A DNA stretch of 64,000 bases from Actinotalea sp. JY-7876 (GCF_014042015.1 NZ_CP059493.1:3410001-3474000), one strand, 5' to 3'. Counted from the stretch's first letter, positions 41,194 to 50,432 are shown. The notes: generated by a model not told the origin, from the letters alone. A program made the numbers and translations.

Positions 41194-42705
41194 TCAGGAC
41201 CCGGGCACGCGGACCCCGACGTAGCGCTGGGTGGTCACGCGCGTGCGCCCGTCGCCCACCAGGGCGGCCACGGCGGCGTCGAACGCGCGCAGGGACGGGT
41301 GGTCCGTGGTGGCCAGCCGCTCGGCCGTGCGCGCGTAGACGTCGATGCCGTGCGCCGTCACCGGCGACCCGGCGGCCGCCCGGTCGACGGGATCGGGCGC
41401 GACCGCCAGGTCCGCCGACACGGTCGTCCGGCCCGGCGTCGCGGGGTTCGCCGCGCCGTCCAGGGTCCACACGTAGTCGCCGTCGTGCTGCAGGTGCAGC
41501 GCGGCGACGCCGGCCGGCAGGTCCACGGCCGCGACCGGCGAGCCGGCCGTGAGGACCGCCGCGACGGCGAAGCGCTCGGCCAGTGCCGGGTCCGCGGCGA
41601 TCGCGGTCGCCACCATGCCGCCCTGGCTGTGGCCCGCCAGGAGCACCGGCTCGCCCGGGGCGACCCCCGCCTGCGTCATGGCCTCCACGACCGTGCGGGT
41701 CGCGTCGTCCGGCGCGCCGCCGATGATCGCGAAGTTCGACGACAGGCTCATCGGGTTCGGCCCCGCGACGGGCGACCAGTCCTGCGTCCCCGGGATCGCC
41801 ACGACCCACGTGCGTCGGCCGTCGTCGTGGTCGAGCCGCTGGACGCCGACCGTCCCGGGGATGCCGCCGGTCCCGGCGCCCGGCGCGTCGTCGGGGTGCG
41901 GGTAGAGCGCGTGGACGTGCCGGAGCACGTCGGCGGCCGACGTCGGCCGCGGGGCGTCGCGCGACGGGCCGCGGGCGGCACCCGGCCGGACCACCGGCGC
42001 GACGACGAGGCCGGGCCGCGGCGTCCCGGCGTGGGTGGTCACCAGGGCCGACGCGACGCCGAGAGCGCGCGCGGCGCCGGGCACGGGCGCGGACGTGACG
42101 GCCTGCCGCCCGGGGGCGGCGTGCCGCAGGAACGCCGCCAGGCCCGGCATCAGCAGCTGCACCGTGCCGGACGAGGGCAGGCGGTGGCCGCCCCCACCGA
42201 GCGCCGAGAGCACGAGCAGCGGCGGCGCCGCGGCGACCGCGAGCGCGCCCGCCGCGACCCAGCCCGGCGGGCCGGCCTCCCCCAGGAGGCCACCCACCCA
42301 GGTCCCCGCGGCGCTCACCGCCTGGCCGACGACGCGCGCGACGTGCGCGTCCGTCTCCCGGTAGAGCTGCGCGGCCCCGCGGACCGCGGCGGCCCGGTCC
42401 CGCAGCCGCGCCGCCGCCGGCCCGGGCGCCGACCACGACGAGCGCAGCGGGCCGAGCACCGACCAGGCCGCCGGCGCCGTGGCCGGCGACCACGGCGAGG
42501 CGGCCTCGACGACGCCCTGCAGGCGCAGGACCTCGATCGCGGCGTCCGCGAGCGCGTCGGCCGCGCGGTCGAGCGCGGCGGCGGCCGCCGCCAGGTCCTC
42601 GAGGTGGGCGAGGGTGCCCCCGGCGCCGCCGGCCACGCGGACGCCCCCCGGCAGCACGACGTCGTCGGGCGCCGGGAGCGGTGGCGCACCGCGCAGGGCG
42701 GTCAT
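41194..42705 (-). CDS. Alpha/beta hydrolase with N-terminal ESX-like helical domain
   Basis: 503 residues. Residues about 20-130 form Ala-rich helices (LAAAAAALDRAADALADAAI), ending in a LYRETDAHVARV segment, like a WXG100-type domain. Then comes a hydrophobic stretch (about 140-165). The C-terminal part is a lipase-like hydrolase with nucleophile Ser360 in LLAGHSQGGMVA and TWVVAIPGTQDW. The same operon starts with a WXG-like protein. This suggests a secreted toxin or lipase of a type VII system, with the WXG protein as partner; inference. Confidence 0.75.
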   Translation of the reverse strand: MTALRGAPPLPAPDDVVLPGGVRVAGGAGGTLAHLEDLAAAAAALDRAADALADAAIEVLRLQGVVEAASPWSPATAPAAWSVLGPLRSSWSAPGPAAARLRDRAAAVRGAAQLYRETDAHVARVVGQAVSAAGTWVGGLLGEAGPPGWVAAGALAVAAAPPLLVLSALGGGGHRLPSSGTVQLLMPGLAAFLRHAAPGRQAVTSAPVPGAARALGVASALVTTHAGTPRPGLVVAPVVRPGAARGPSRDAPRPTSAADVLRHVHALYPHPDDAPGAGTGGIPGTVGVQRLDHDDGRRTWVVAIPGTQDWSPVAGPNPMSLSSNFAIIGGAPDDATRTVVEAMTQAGVAPGEPVLLAGHSQGGMVATAIAADPALAERFAVAAVLTAGSPVAAVDLPAGVAALHLQHDGDYVWTLDGAANPATPGRTTVSADLAVAPDPVDRAAAGSPVTAHGIDVYARTAERLATTDHPSLRAFDAAVAALVGDGRTRVTTQRYVGVRVPGS

Positions 42706-43076
42706 CCGCCGGCTCCCGGTGGCCCCGCCGGCACGCCTGCCCGGCGGCGTCCGGTCCCGATCGCCAGCGCGTCGTCGACCCACGCGGCGAGGGTCGCGGC
42801 CCGGCGCGCCTCCTCCGCGGCCGCGGCGGCGCGCGCCACCTCCGCCGCCCGCACGTGGCGCAGCACCACCACCTCGGCGGCGTCGACGGCGCCGGCCACC
42901 CGCGCCGCGTCGGCGAGCGCGTCGTCGAGCACCGCCTGGTAGGCGTCGGCGGCGGCGGACACCCACCCCACCGCGCCCGCGGCGAGCAGCGCCGCGCGCG
43001 CCCGCCCGACGGCGTCGCGCGCACTGGCGGTCGCCCGCAGCACCGCGCCGGCGGAGAGCCCCGGCTCGTCGGACAT
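42702..43076 (-). CDS. WXG100-like helical protein, 124 residues
   Basis: The sequence AVGWVSAAADAYQAVLDDAL carries the W...Y spacing of WXG100-type proteins, flanked by long Ala-rich helices; it lacks a clear Gly in the W-x-G position. ATG 43076 has AAGGGGG six bases upstream and its stop overlaps the hydrolase start (ATGA). It probably pairs with the N-terminal helices of the hydrolase. No secretion ATPase gene is in the window. Confidence 0.65.
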   Translation of the reverse strand: MSDEPGLSAGAVLRATASARDAVGRARAALLAAGAVGWVSAAADAYQAVLDDALADAARVAGAVDAAEVVVLRHVRAAEVARAAAAAEEARRAATLAAWVDDALAIGTGRRRAGVPAGPPGAGG

Positions 43077-43198
43077 CACGCCCCCTTCCCTCGCCCGCGA
43101 CGCTAGGCGGGCACCGGACCAGGCCCCGACCGGGACCCTCGGGCCTGTGGATGACGACGCCGCCGTCCCCGGTGGGCCCGGCGCGCCCCGGCCCGGCC

Positions 43199-43204
43199 TA
43201 GGCT
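43199..43204 (+). promoter_or_regulatory. -10 element giving a probably leaderless EamA transcript
   Basis: TAGGCT (43199-43204) ends six bases before the GTG at 43211, so transcription should start at the start codon. No ribosome site precedes the gene, which agrees with a leaderless mRNA. Confidence 0.55.
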
Positions 43205-43210
43205 CCGCGC

Positions 43211-44176
43211 GTGACCACCTCCGCGCGCCGCACCGCCGCGGGCGTCGCGGCCGTCGTCGTCGCGTCGCTGCTGTTCGCCGTGAACGGGACCGTGTCCAAG
43301 CTCGCGATGCAGGCCGGCCTGAGCCCGACGCGCCTCGTGGAACTGCGCTCGCTGGGCTCGGCGGTCGTGCTCGTCGTCGTGCTGCTCGCCCTGGCCCCGC
43401 GCACGCGCCTGCCGCGCGGGCGGGAGCTCGCGGCCCTCGCCGTGCTCGGCACGGTCGGGATGGCGATGGTCCAGTGGCTGTACTTCGTCGCGATCTCGCG
43501 CCTGCCGGTGGGGCTCGCGCTGCTCGTCGAGTACACGGCGCCCCTGCTGGTGGCGCTGTGGGCGAGGTTCGTGCTCCGCGAGGAGGTGCGGGCGCGCGTG
43601 TGGTGGGCGCTCGCGGCGTGCCTGGCCGGGCTCACGCTCGTCGCCCAGGTGGGCGAGGGCGTGCGGCTGGACGTGCTCGGTCTCGTGGCGGCCGCCGGGG
43701 CCGCCGTCTCCCTCGCCACGTACTACCTGCTCGGCGACCGCCTCGTCCGCCACCGGGACCCGCTGTCGACCCAGACGTGGTCGATGGTGTTCGCGGCGCT
43801 GTTCTGGGTCGCGGTCCAACCGCTGTGGACGTTCGACGCGCGCGTCCTGGCCGACGACGTCGCGCTGCCCGGAGCCCTCGCGGGCGCCGAGCTGCCGCTG
43901 TGGGTGCTGCTCGCGTACGTCGTGGTGCTCGGGACCGTGGTGCCGTACGTGCTGATCCTCGTGGGGGTCGTGCGCCTCGGCGCGGCGCGGACCGGGATCA
44001 TCGGCATGATCGAGCCGGTCGGCGCGGCCGCCGCGGCGTGGCTCGTGCTCTCCGAGGCCATGACGTGGGTGCAGCTGGTCGGCGGGGCCGTGGTGCTCGC
44101 GGGCGTCGCGCTCGCCGAGACGGCCCGCCGGCGGCCGCGGGCGACCCCGGCGCCCGACGCCGTCGCGGCGCACTGA
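43211..44176 (+). CDS. EamA/DMT-family transporter
   Basis: 321 residues with ten hydrophobic helices in two homologous EamA halves: VVVASLLFAVNGTVSKLAMQ begins the first, AAGAAVSLATYYLLGDRLVR the second, and the final helices carry GMIEPVGAAAAAWLVLSEAM, a signature of the family. It is likely a metabolite exporter; the substrate is unknown. Convergent with the next gene, six bases away. Confidence 0.9.
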   Translation: MTTSARRTAAGVAAVVVASLLFAVNGTVSKLAMQAGLSPTRLVELRSLGSAVVLVVVLLALAPRTRLPRGRELAALAVLGTVGMAMVQWLYFVAISRLPVGLALLVEYTAPLLVALWARFVLREEVRARVWWALAACLAGLTLVAQVGEGVRLDVLGLVAAAGAAVSLATYYLLGDRLVRHRDPLSTQTWSMVFAALFWVAVQPLWTFDARVLADDVALPGALAGAELPLWVLLAYVVVLGTVVPYVLILVGVVRLGAARTGIIGMIEPVGAAAAAWLVLSEAMTWVQLVGGAVVLAGVALAETARRRPRATPAPDAVAAH

Positions 44177-44181
44177 CGAGG

Positions 44182-45795
44182 TCAGCTGTGGGCACCCACC
44201 ACCGCGACGAGCTCGCGCGCCTGGGCGACGACGGCGTCGCGCCACGCCTCGAACGTCGCGTCCGTCACGGCGAACTCGGTGTCGAAGTGCTGCATGTCGG
44301 GGGTGTGGATGTGCCCCGCCGGGATGTCGAGCCCCGCCCGGTCGCGCAGCAGCGTGTTGCGGTAGCCCGACTCGTTCGAGAGGTAGGCACCCCCGCCGCC
44401 GCTGCGCGCGCAGGAGTCCTCGGGCGGGGGCGTCGGCTCGACGGCGGGCGGGTAGGCGTCCTCCCGCTGGAAGACGTCCTCCAGGTCGCGGGAGTCGCAG
44501 CGGGGGAAGTACGTGAAGCTCGTGTTCCACAGCACGCCGAACGCCACCGACTCGTCCTCCCACGTGTCGCCCGGCGGGCGGGGGACGTCCGCGCCCGTGC
44601 GCGCCGCGATCATCTGCTCGATCGGCAGCGTCGACGCGGTCCACTGGGGCGGGTCCGTCAGCGACTCCCCGCCACCCCAGCGCTCCGGCACCTGGATGTT
44701 GCAGCCGGGGTTGTCCTTCGCCAGCTGCGGGGCGCCCGTCAGACCGGTCGGCGGGCACGGCGCGACGTCGTCGTTGCCGGCGATGTCGCCGTGGTAGCGG
44801 CCGTTCCACTGCTCCAGGGCGAACGCCGAACCGCCCCCCTGGCTCATGGTGATCGACGCATCCACGCGCGCGTCACCGGGCTCCAGCAGCGGGCCCACCG
44901 CGTCCTCCAGGTACCCGCGCTCGAACTCGGCGTAGTTCACCGGCAACGTGACTGCCTCGTAGTGCACGGTGGTGCCGTCGGGCGCCGTCGTCGTCGTCCC
45001 GTCGATCGCCAGGGCGGTCGCGCCGGACGGGTTGCCGTGGCGGATCTGGTTGCCGACCGTTCCCCGGGCGCGGCCCGTGGTGCCGCCGTCGAGGCTGAAG
45101 GGGTCGAACCCGCTCACCAGCACCCGCGTCACCTGGTCGCCCGCCGGCAGGTCGATGTCGCCCATGCCGCGGGACGCCCGGTCGAAGGCCTCGACCAGCG
45201 ACGCCCTCTCCCCGGTGGCGAGCGCGACGTCGGGGCTCCACTGGTGGAGCACGGCCATGGCCTCCAGCCGCGTCCAGTACAGCGGGCGGTCGTCGCTCGC
45301 CGGCAGCTCCCCGGTGACGCCGTCGGTGGACTGGGCCCGGGCCACGGCGTCCCGCCACAGCGCGGTGCCCAGGCGCTCGACGACGGTCGTCGCACCGGCG
45401 AGCGACTGCTGGCCGCAGACCTCGTCCGCGAAGGCGGCGGTGAACTCACCGAACCCGGCGCCCTCCACCATCGCGCGTGCGAACGTCCGGTCGGCCGGCC
45501 GGGACGGGTCGGCCTGGTCCGGCAGGACGGCGGCGAGGCGCTCCTCCTCGACCGTGACGGGCAGCGAGGCGTCCGTGCAGCCCTCGGGGGCGAATCCGGC
45601 GACGATCGCGCCGATCTCGTCGGACGCCGGGTGCAGGGCGGTGGTCGACCGCTCCTCCGCGGTGAGCTCCGCGGGGGAGCAGCCGACCAGCAGCACGGAA
45701 CCGAGCGCCAGGGCCAGCCCGGCAGCGACCGGCGCCGTCCGGCCCGGGCGTGCACCTGGTCGGGCGTTCGGACAGTGGCCGGGGCTGAGGGGCAT
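44182..45795 (-). CDS. Pyroglutamyl-peptidase-like (C15) lipoprotein lacking the usual catalytic Cys
   Basis: 537 residues. Signal with lipobox ALGSVLLVGC. The C15 signature VLVSGFDPFSLDGG is at about residues 226-239, with IRHGNPSGATALAIDG after it and LPVNYAEF as in the family. The C-terminal site reads LSNESGYRNTLLRD and GHIHTPDM: the His is kept, but Cys in the usual SxxAGxxxCN site is replaced by Arg. The long N-terminal part and several Cys are additions compared with the 210-residue cytosolic enzyme. It may be an inactive or altered secreted relative. ATG 45795 has GGAAGGA upstream. Confidence 0.72.
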   Translation of the reverse strand: MPLSPGHCPNARPGARPGRTAPVAAGLALALGSVLLVGCSPAELTAEERSTTALHPASDEIGAIVAGFAPEGCTDASLPVTVEEERLAAVLPDQADPSRPADRTFARAMVEGAGFGEFTAAFADEVCGQQSLAGATTVVERLGTALWRDAVARAQSTDGVTGELPASDDRPLYWTRLEAMAVLHQWSPDVALATGERASLVEAFDRASRGMGDIDLPAGDQVTRVLVSGFDPFSLDGGTTGRARGTVGNQIRHGNPSGATALAIDGTTTTAPDGTTVHYEAVTLPVNYAEFERGYLEDAVGPLLEPGDARVDASITMSQGGGSAFALEQWNGRYHGDIAGNDDVAPCPPTGLTGAPQLAKDNPGCNIQVPERWGGGESLTDPPQWTASTLPIEQMIAARTGADVPRPPGDTWEDESVAFGVLWNTSFTYFPRCDSRDLEDVFQREDAYPPAVEPTPPPEDSCARSGGGGAYLSNESGYRNTLLRDRAGLDIPAGHIHTPDMQHFDTEFAVTDATFEAWRDAVVAQARELVAVVGAHS

Positions 45796-45969
45796 GCGGG
45801 GGTCCTTCCGGGCGGCGAGCGTGACGACGATGATCGATCTCGCTCGAACCTCCCACGCGTCGCGCCGCTGGCGGTACCACCTGCGGAGGTAGCGCGGGAC
45901 GGCGCGTACCTCTCACGAGGGACCACGGGTACTGCTCACGACCGAGCGCGGGGCGGGCGAGGCCGGCCG

Positions 45970-46614
45970 TCAGTCCTCGCCCCGGCGCCAGCCGTCGCGC
46001 AGCCACCCGCGCGGCACGACCAGCAGCGTCACGCCGACCACCGCGACGACGGCGAGCACGCGCAGCCAGCCCTGGCCGGCCTGCGCGCCCACGGGCCCGG
46101 AGCGCAGCCACACGACCGCGAGCAGGGCGCCCTGAACCACGAGCTGGACGCCCAGCACCGAGCGGCCGACGGCGGCGAGCAGCGCCAGGTCCACCACGCC
46201 CCGCCACGCGATGCGGCTCGCGAGCTCGGTGAGCCGCAGCGCGACGTGGCAGCCCAGGACGAGCGCGGCGGCGCGCCAGAGCCCCGGCGTCTCGCCCGGA
46301 CGGGGCGCCGCGAGCAGGTCCGGCCCGGCCAGCACCACGAACCCGGCGAGCAGCACCACGACGGGGACGACCGGCCAGGCCGGGCGCCACAGCACGCCGG
46401 CCGCGGCGACGGCGCCCAGGACCACCCCGACGGTCCGGCCACCGGTGACGAGCACCACCACGCCCACGACGACGAGGGCCGCGGCGATCCGCACGACGGA
46501 TCCCGGGACGGCGCCGTCGAGGAGCACCTCGACCCGCGGCGGCGAGGGCACCCCGCGGCGCGCGGGCAGCCCGAGCGCGCGCCGCACGCGGTCGCCCGCG
46601 CCGCGCCCCGGCAT
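45970..46614 (-). CDS. Membrane protein at the end of a MoxR/DUF58 operon, 214 residues
   Basis: A short Arg-rich cytoplasmic start is followed by about six hydrophobic segments (VVRIAAALVVVGVVVLVTGG, AWPVVPVVVLLAGFVVLAGP, VVDLALLAAVGRSVLGVQLV, LRVLAVVAVVGVTLLVVP). Not recognised as a named family. The ATG overlaps the DUF58 stop by one base, so it belongs to the second MoxR operon. Confidence 0.75.
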   Translation of the reverse strand: MPGRGAGDRVRRALGLPARRGVPSPPRVEVLLDGAVPGSVVRIAAALVVVGVVVLVTGGRTVGVVLGAVAAAGVLWRPAWPVVPVVVLLAGFVVLAGPDLLAAPRPGETPGLWRAAALVLGCHVALRLTELASRIAWRGVVDLALLAAVGRSVLGVQLVVQGALLAVVWLRSGPVGAQAGQGWLRVLAVVAVVGVTLLVVPRGWLRDGWRRGED

Positions 46615-47942
46615 CAGCCGACCCCCCGCCCGGGCCGCCGGTGCGAGAGCCGGGCGAGCGCCGCGAGGCGTGCCGGGGCGGCGTCGTCGGACCACCGCAC
46701 GAGCTCGGCGCCCGCGGCGACGACGTCGGCCAGGCGGTCGGAGCGCTCGATCGTCACGATCCGCAGGGCCAGGCGCTCGCGCCGGTCGAGGCCGCGCACG
46801 TGCGGGCGCGGGAGCACGTCGACCGCGACGACGCGGTGACCCGCGCGGCGCCATCCGCGCGCGAGCTCGGCCGCCTCCGGGTCGAGGAACGTGCTGAACA
46901 GCAGCACCAGGCTGCCGGCGGTGACGTGCGGTGCGCGCACGCGACGCGACGGCGCGCCCTCGGGCCGCAGGAGCGCGAGCTGGTGCACGACGCGCTCGAG
47001 CTGGCGCCGCCCGGCACCCGGGCGCAGCGCGCGCCGCCGCACGCCGAGGTCCTCGACGCCCACCCGGTCGCCGGACGCGAGGTAGCCCTGGGCGACGGTG
47101 GCCGCCGCCTGGCGCGCGAGGTCCAGGGACGTCGCGTCGTCGGGCCGGATCGGACGGATGCCGCTCCACGTGCGAGGGTCCGGCCCCACGTCGTCGCGCG
47201 AGTCGACCACCAGGGTGACGACGGCCTCGGACATCGCGAGGGTCCGGCGCACGTAGAGCTGCTCCAGGTGCGGCGAGCGGCGGGCGGTCGCGCGCCAGTC
47301 GATGCGTCGCGGCGTGTCCCCCGGCTGGAACGGGTGGATGTCGCGCAGGCCGCCGCCCTCGCCGGCGCGCCGTGCCTCGTGCTGGCCGCCCTGGCCGCGC
47401 AGGCGGGCCGGGAGCGGGAGCGCGGCGACGGCACGGGGACGCGGCAGCACGAGCACCGTCGGCGCCGCCTCCGCCGCCACGGGGCCGACGAGGAACCCGC
47501 CCGGCCCGACGCCCTGGTGCTCGACGCGCACGACCTCCTGCGGCCCCGTGCGCACGGACCGCGCCCGCAGCCCGACGGTGCGACGGCCCGGGACCCGGAC
47601 GAGCGCCTCGGTCGCGCCGTGCCCGCTGCGGGTCAGCCGCAGACGGACCGCCTCCGTGCCGGGCGGCGCGGCGAGGTGGAGGTCGCCCGTGATCGCGGCC
47701 GCCTCCCCGGCGGTGGGCACGACGTCGGCCCACACCGCGCCGCGCGGTCGGGCGATCACCGCGCCGAGGGCGCCGAGCACCGCGGGCGTCCCGACGAGGG
47801 CCACGTCGGGACGGCCCCCCAGGACCCCCAGGACGAGCAGCACGAGGCCCACGCCCACCGCCCACACGAGGCCCGGCGTCGGCGCCCACGGCGCTGGCGC
47901 GCCCGGCCCGGGCTGCGCGGCGTCCCGCCCGCCCGCCCTCAC
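46614..47942 (-). CDS. DUF58 domain-containing membrane protein
   Basis: 442 residues. Two hydrophobic segments (about 25-60) lead to a beta-rich extracellular-type part (PTAGEAAAITGDLHLAAPP), then the DUF58 core: GLRDIHPFQPGDTPRRIDWR with ATARRSPHLEQLYVR, and a VWA-like LVVDSRDDVGPDPRTW. The start is GTG 47942, ten bases after the MoxR stop. DUF58 and MoxR pair in actinomycetes next to a DUF4129 protein, as here. Confidence 0.85.
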   Translation of the reverse strand: MRAGGRDAAQPGPGAPAPWAPTPGLVWAVGVGLVLLVLGVLGGRPDVALVGTPAVLGALGAVIARPRGAVWADVVPTAGEAAAITGDLHLAAPPGTEAVRLRLTRSGHGATEALVRVPGRRTVGLRARSVRTGPQEVVRVEHQGVGPGGFLVGPVAAEAAPTVLVLPRPRAVAALPLPARLRGQGGQHEARRAGEGGGLRDIHPFQPGDTPRRIDWRATARRSPHLEQLYVRRTLAMSEAVVTLVVDSRDDVGPDPRTWSGIRPIRPDDATSLDLARQAAATVAQGYLASGDRVGVEDLGVRRRALRPGAGRRQLERVVHQLALLRPEGAPSRRVRAPHVTAGSLVLLFSTFLDPEAAELARGWRRAGHRVVAVDVLPRPHVRGLDRRERLALRIVTIERSDRLADVVAAGAELVRWSDDAAPARLAALARLSHRRPGRGVG

Positions 47943-47952
47943 GGCGTCCCGC

Positions 47953-48993
47953 TCACCGCTGCGGCACCGTCGCCGGCCCGGGCACGCGCGCCACGACCTC
48001 GGCCACGACGTCCTGCGCCGCAACGCCGGCCGCCCACGTCGCGGGCGTCAGGGTGAGCCGGTGCGCGAGGGCGGGCACCGCGACGGCCTTGACGTCCTCG
48101 GGCGCCACGAACGCGCGGCCCGACAGCACGGCGAGCGCGCGGGCGACGAGCAGCAGCGCCTGGGACCCGCGCGGCGACGCGCCGACGTCGACCGCGTCGT
48201 GCGCGCGGGTCGCGGCGGCCAGGTCGACGCAGTACAGGACGACGTCGTCGTCCACCTCGACCGCCTCGACGCCCGCCTGCATCGCGAGCAGGGTGGCGGG
48301 GTCCACCACGCGCTGCACGGGCGCGGCCTCCTGACGCCGGCCCAGGCGCCGGCCCAGGACGTCCGCCTCCGCCTCGCGGCCGGGGTAGCCGACGGCCAGC
48401 CGCACCATGAAGCGGTCGAGCTGCGCCTCGGGCAGGGGGTAGGTGCCCTCGTACTCGACCGGGTTCGAGGTGGCCATGACGTGGAACGGCCGCGCCATCG
48501 GGTACGTCTCGCCGTCGACGGTGACCTGGCGCTCGGCCATCGCCTCGAGCAGCGCGGACTGCGTCTTGGGCGCGGTGCGGTTGATCTCGTCCGCGAGCAG
48601 CAGGCCCGTGAACACGGGCCCCGGCCGGAAGCGGAAGGACGTGCTCTGCGGGTCGTAGACCGCCGAGCCGGTGATGTCGGACGGCAGCAGGTCGGGCGTG
48701 CACTGGATCCGCCGGAAGTCGAGCCCCAGCGCCGTCGCGAGGCTGCGGGCCGCCAGCGTCTTGCCGAGCCCGGGGACGTCCTCGAAGAGCACGTGCCCGC
48801 CCGCGAGGACCGCGGCGAGCGCGATGCGCAGCGGCTCGGCCATGCCGACGACGGCGGTGCCGACCTCGCGCAGCACGGCGTCGGCCCGGACGGCGACCTC
48901 GGACGGGGACAGCGGCGCGGCCTCGGCCGGCCCGACGGCGTCGGCGCCCGTCGGGGCGGCCGGCGGGGTGGGCGGCGGGGTGGGTGCGGTCAC
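47953..48993 (-). CDS. MoxR-family AAA+ ATPase (second)
   Basis: 346 residues. Walker A is EDVPGLGKTLAARS, Walker B LLLADEINRTAPKTQSALLE, and ATSNPVEYEGTYPLPEAQLD is the sensor region; the lid has GASPRGSQALLLVARALAVL. It is the second MoxR in the window and keeps the canonical GKT, whereas the first has AKT. It starts at GTG 48993, overlapping the previous stop. It should act with the DUF58 protein downstream and the DUF4129 protein upstream. Confidence 0.92.
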   Translation of the reverse strand: MTAPTPPPTPPAAPTGADAVGPAEAAPLSPSEVAVRADAVLREVGTAVVGMAEPLRIALAAVLAGGHVLFEDVPGLGKTLAARSLATALGLDFRRIQCTPDLLPSDITGSAVYDPQSTSFRFRPGPVFTGLLLADEINRTAPKTQSALLEAMAERQVTVDGETYPMARPFHVMATSNPVEYEGTYPLPEAQLDRFMVRLAVGYPGREAEADVLGRRLGRRQEAAPVQRVVDPATLLAMQAGVEAVEVDDDVVLYCVDLAAATRAHDAVDVGASPRGSQALLLVARALAVLSGRAFVAPEDVKAVAVPALAHRLTLTPATWAAGVAAQDVVAEVVARVPGPATVPQR

Positions 48994-49574
48994 GAGGTGG
49001 GCCCTTCGGTCGGACGTGCTGGCGGTTCGGCGGGCGCGGGGGCGCCGAGGCGTTCGATGACGTCGACGCAGTGCGCGACGTCGGCGAGCGACGGCATCCA
49101 GCCGCCGGACGCGGTCAGGGCCGCCCAGGCGCGGTCCCCCAGCGCGGCGCGCGCACGGGCGCGGGCGCGGTCACGCGCCTCGTCCGGAAGCGCTCCGGCG
49201 GGCAGCGGCGTGAGGTCGTCGACGTCGGCGAGGTCCAGGCGCGCGAGGCGCCGGCCCGCGAGCCCGCGAAGGTGTCGCACGGCGGCCTCGCTCACGCGCC
49301 CGTCCCGGCCGACGAAGGCCCAGGTCAGGACGGACAGCTCGCTGCGGGTGCCGGCCGCGTCGTCCGGACGGCCCGGTCGCCACGGGTCCTCCTGGCCGCC
49401 CGGGAGCGCGAGCCACACCGTGGCCAGCACCAGGGTGACGAGCCCGACGAGGAGCGCGTCGACGGGGCGCAGGCCGACCCCGGCCCCGACCAGGCCCGCG
49501 ACGACCGCGGCCACGAAGGGCCAGGCCCACCGGGGCAGGGCCCACCGGGGCAGGGCCGGCGCCAGCAGCCTCAC
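48990..49574 (-). CDS. Membrane protein in the MoxR/DUF4129 operon, 194 residues
   Basis: N-terminal hydrophobic stretch with two segments (FVAAVVAGLVGAGVGLRPVD and ALLVGLVTLVLATVWLALPG), then a cytoplasmic helical domain with RLARLDLADVDDLTPLPAG and SLADVAHCVDVIERLG. Overlaps the DUF4129 stop and the MoxR start. A gene in this place is typical of such operons; the function is unknown. Confidence 0.75.
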   Translation of the reverse strand: MRLLAPALPRWALPRWAWPFVAAVVAGLVGAGVGLRPVDALLVGLVTLVLATVWLALPGGQEDPWRPGRPDDAAGTRSELSVLTWAFVGRDGRVSEAAVRHLRGLAGRRLARLDLADVDDLTPLPAGALPDEARDRARARARAALGDRAWAALTASGGWMPSLADVAHCVDVIERLGAPAPAEPPARPTEGPTS

Positions 49575-50347
49575 GGGGCGTCACCTCGCTCGGCGAGGCC
49601 GGCGGCGAGGGTGCGCACCGCGGTCGTGGCCGCCGCGACGTCGTCCGCACCGAGCGGCTCCGTGCTGAAGCGGGCGCGCAGGTAGAGCGCCAGGAGCACG
49701 CGGCCGGCGGCCGGGTCGACGGGCGTGCGGTCCAGGACGTCGAGCGTGAACTCCGTGGGCGTGGCGGCGGGGTCGCGCGGGACGCCCGAGCGCTGGGCGG
49801 CCTCCTCGAGCGCGACCCAGGCGGCGATCACGGCGTCCGCGGGCGGGACGCGCGCGGCGAGGTGCGTGTCGGCGCCCCGGACGGCATCGCGCAGGGTCTG
49901 CAGGTCGGGCTCGGCCGCGCGCACGGACACCGTGCCCGCGCCCTCGACACCGGCGTCGTCGGGCGCGTCCTCGCCGCGGCGGGGCGGCAGGGCGCGGACG
50001 ACCCGGTAGGCCAGGTAGGCCAGACCGGCGAGCGCCGCGACGGCGAGGACGACGCCCAGCCACGTCAGGTCCCACGGCTCGCTGTCGACCTGCTCGAGGG
50101 CCTCCCGGATCGGGTCCGGCTCGGGGGTCGCCGCGGGCGCCTGCGTCACGGCCGGCAGGGGCAGGTCCGCCCCGCGCAGGGGCGGGTCCCACGGCCCGGC
50201 GAGCGACGCGGCGAGGACGGCGGTGACCAGGAGCACGACGACGAGCGCCCCGCGCCCGAGCGCCGGTGGCGGCTCGCCCGCGCCGCCGGACGCGCGGCGG
50301 GCGCCCGGGGCGCGCGACGCGTCACCGGTCCTCGCCGTCGGGTCCAT
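49571..50347 (-). CDS. DUF4129 domain-containing membrane protein
   Basis: 258 residues. Membrane helices are at about 33-53 and 95-120, with a Pro/Ala extracellular part between. The cytoplasmic C-terminus is a DUF4129 domain: IAAWVALEEAAQRSGVPRD, PTEFTLDVLDRTPVDP, and LLALYLRARFSTEPLGADDV. ATG 50347 was chosen over an earlier in-frame start because its length suits the family and the sequence before it does not look coding. First gene of the second MoxR operon (DUF4129, membrane, MoxR, DUF58, membrane). Confidence 0.8.
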   Translation of the reverse strand: MDPTARTGDASRAPGARRASGGAGEPPPALGRGALVVVLLVTAVLAASLAGPWDPPLRGADLPLPAVTQAPAATPEPDPIREALEQVDSEPWDLTWLGVVLAVAALAGLAYLAYRVVRALPPRRGEDAPDDAGVEGAGTVSVRAAEPDLQTLRDAVRGADTHLAARVPPADAVIAAWVALEEAAQRSGVPRDPAATPTEFTLDVLDRTPVDPAAGRVLLALYLRARFSTEPLGADDVAAATTAVRTLAAGLAERGDAP

Positions 50348-50432
50348 CGGCACATCATCGACGACGAAGCGGCGCCGCGGAACGCGACCCGGCGTTCTCA
50401 CCCGCGGTCGCGCGGCGCGTCGCCTCCGCGCC

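Noticed and set aside
39016-42942. An open frame of more than 1300 codons on the plus strand
   Set aside because: It runs antisense to the hydrolase, aminotransferase and alpha/beta hydrolase genes, and its product is Arg/Gly/His-rich without domains. Such frames are usual in DNA with high G+C.
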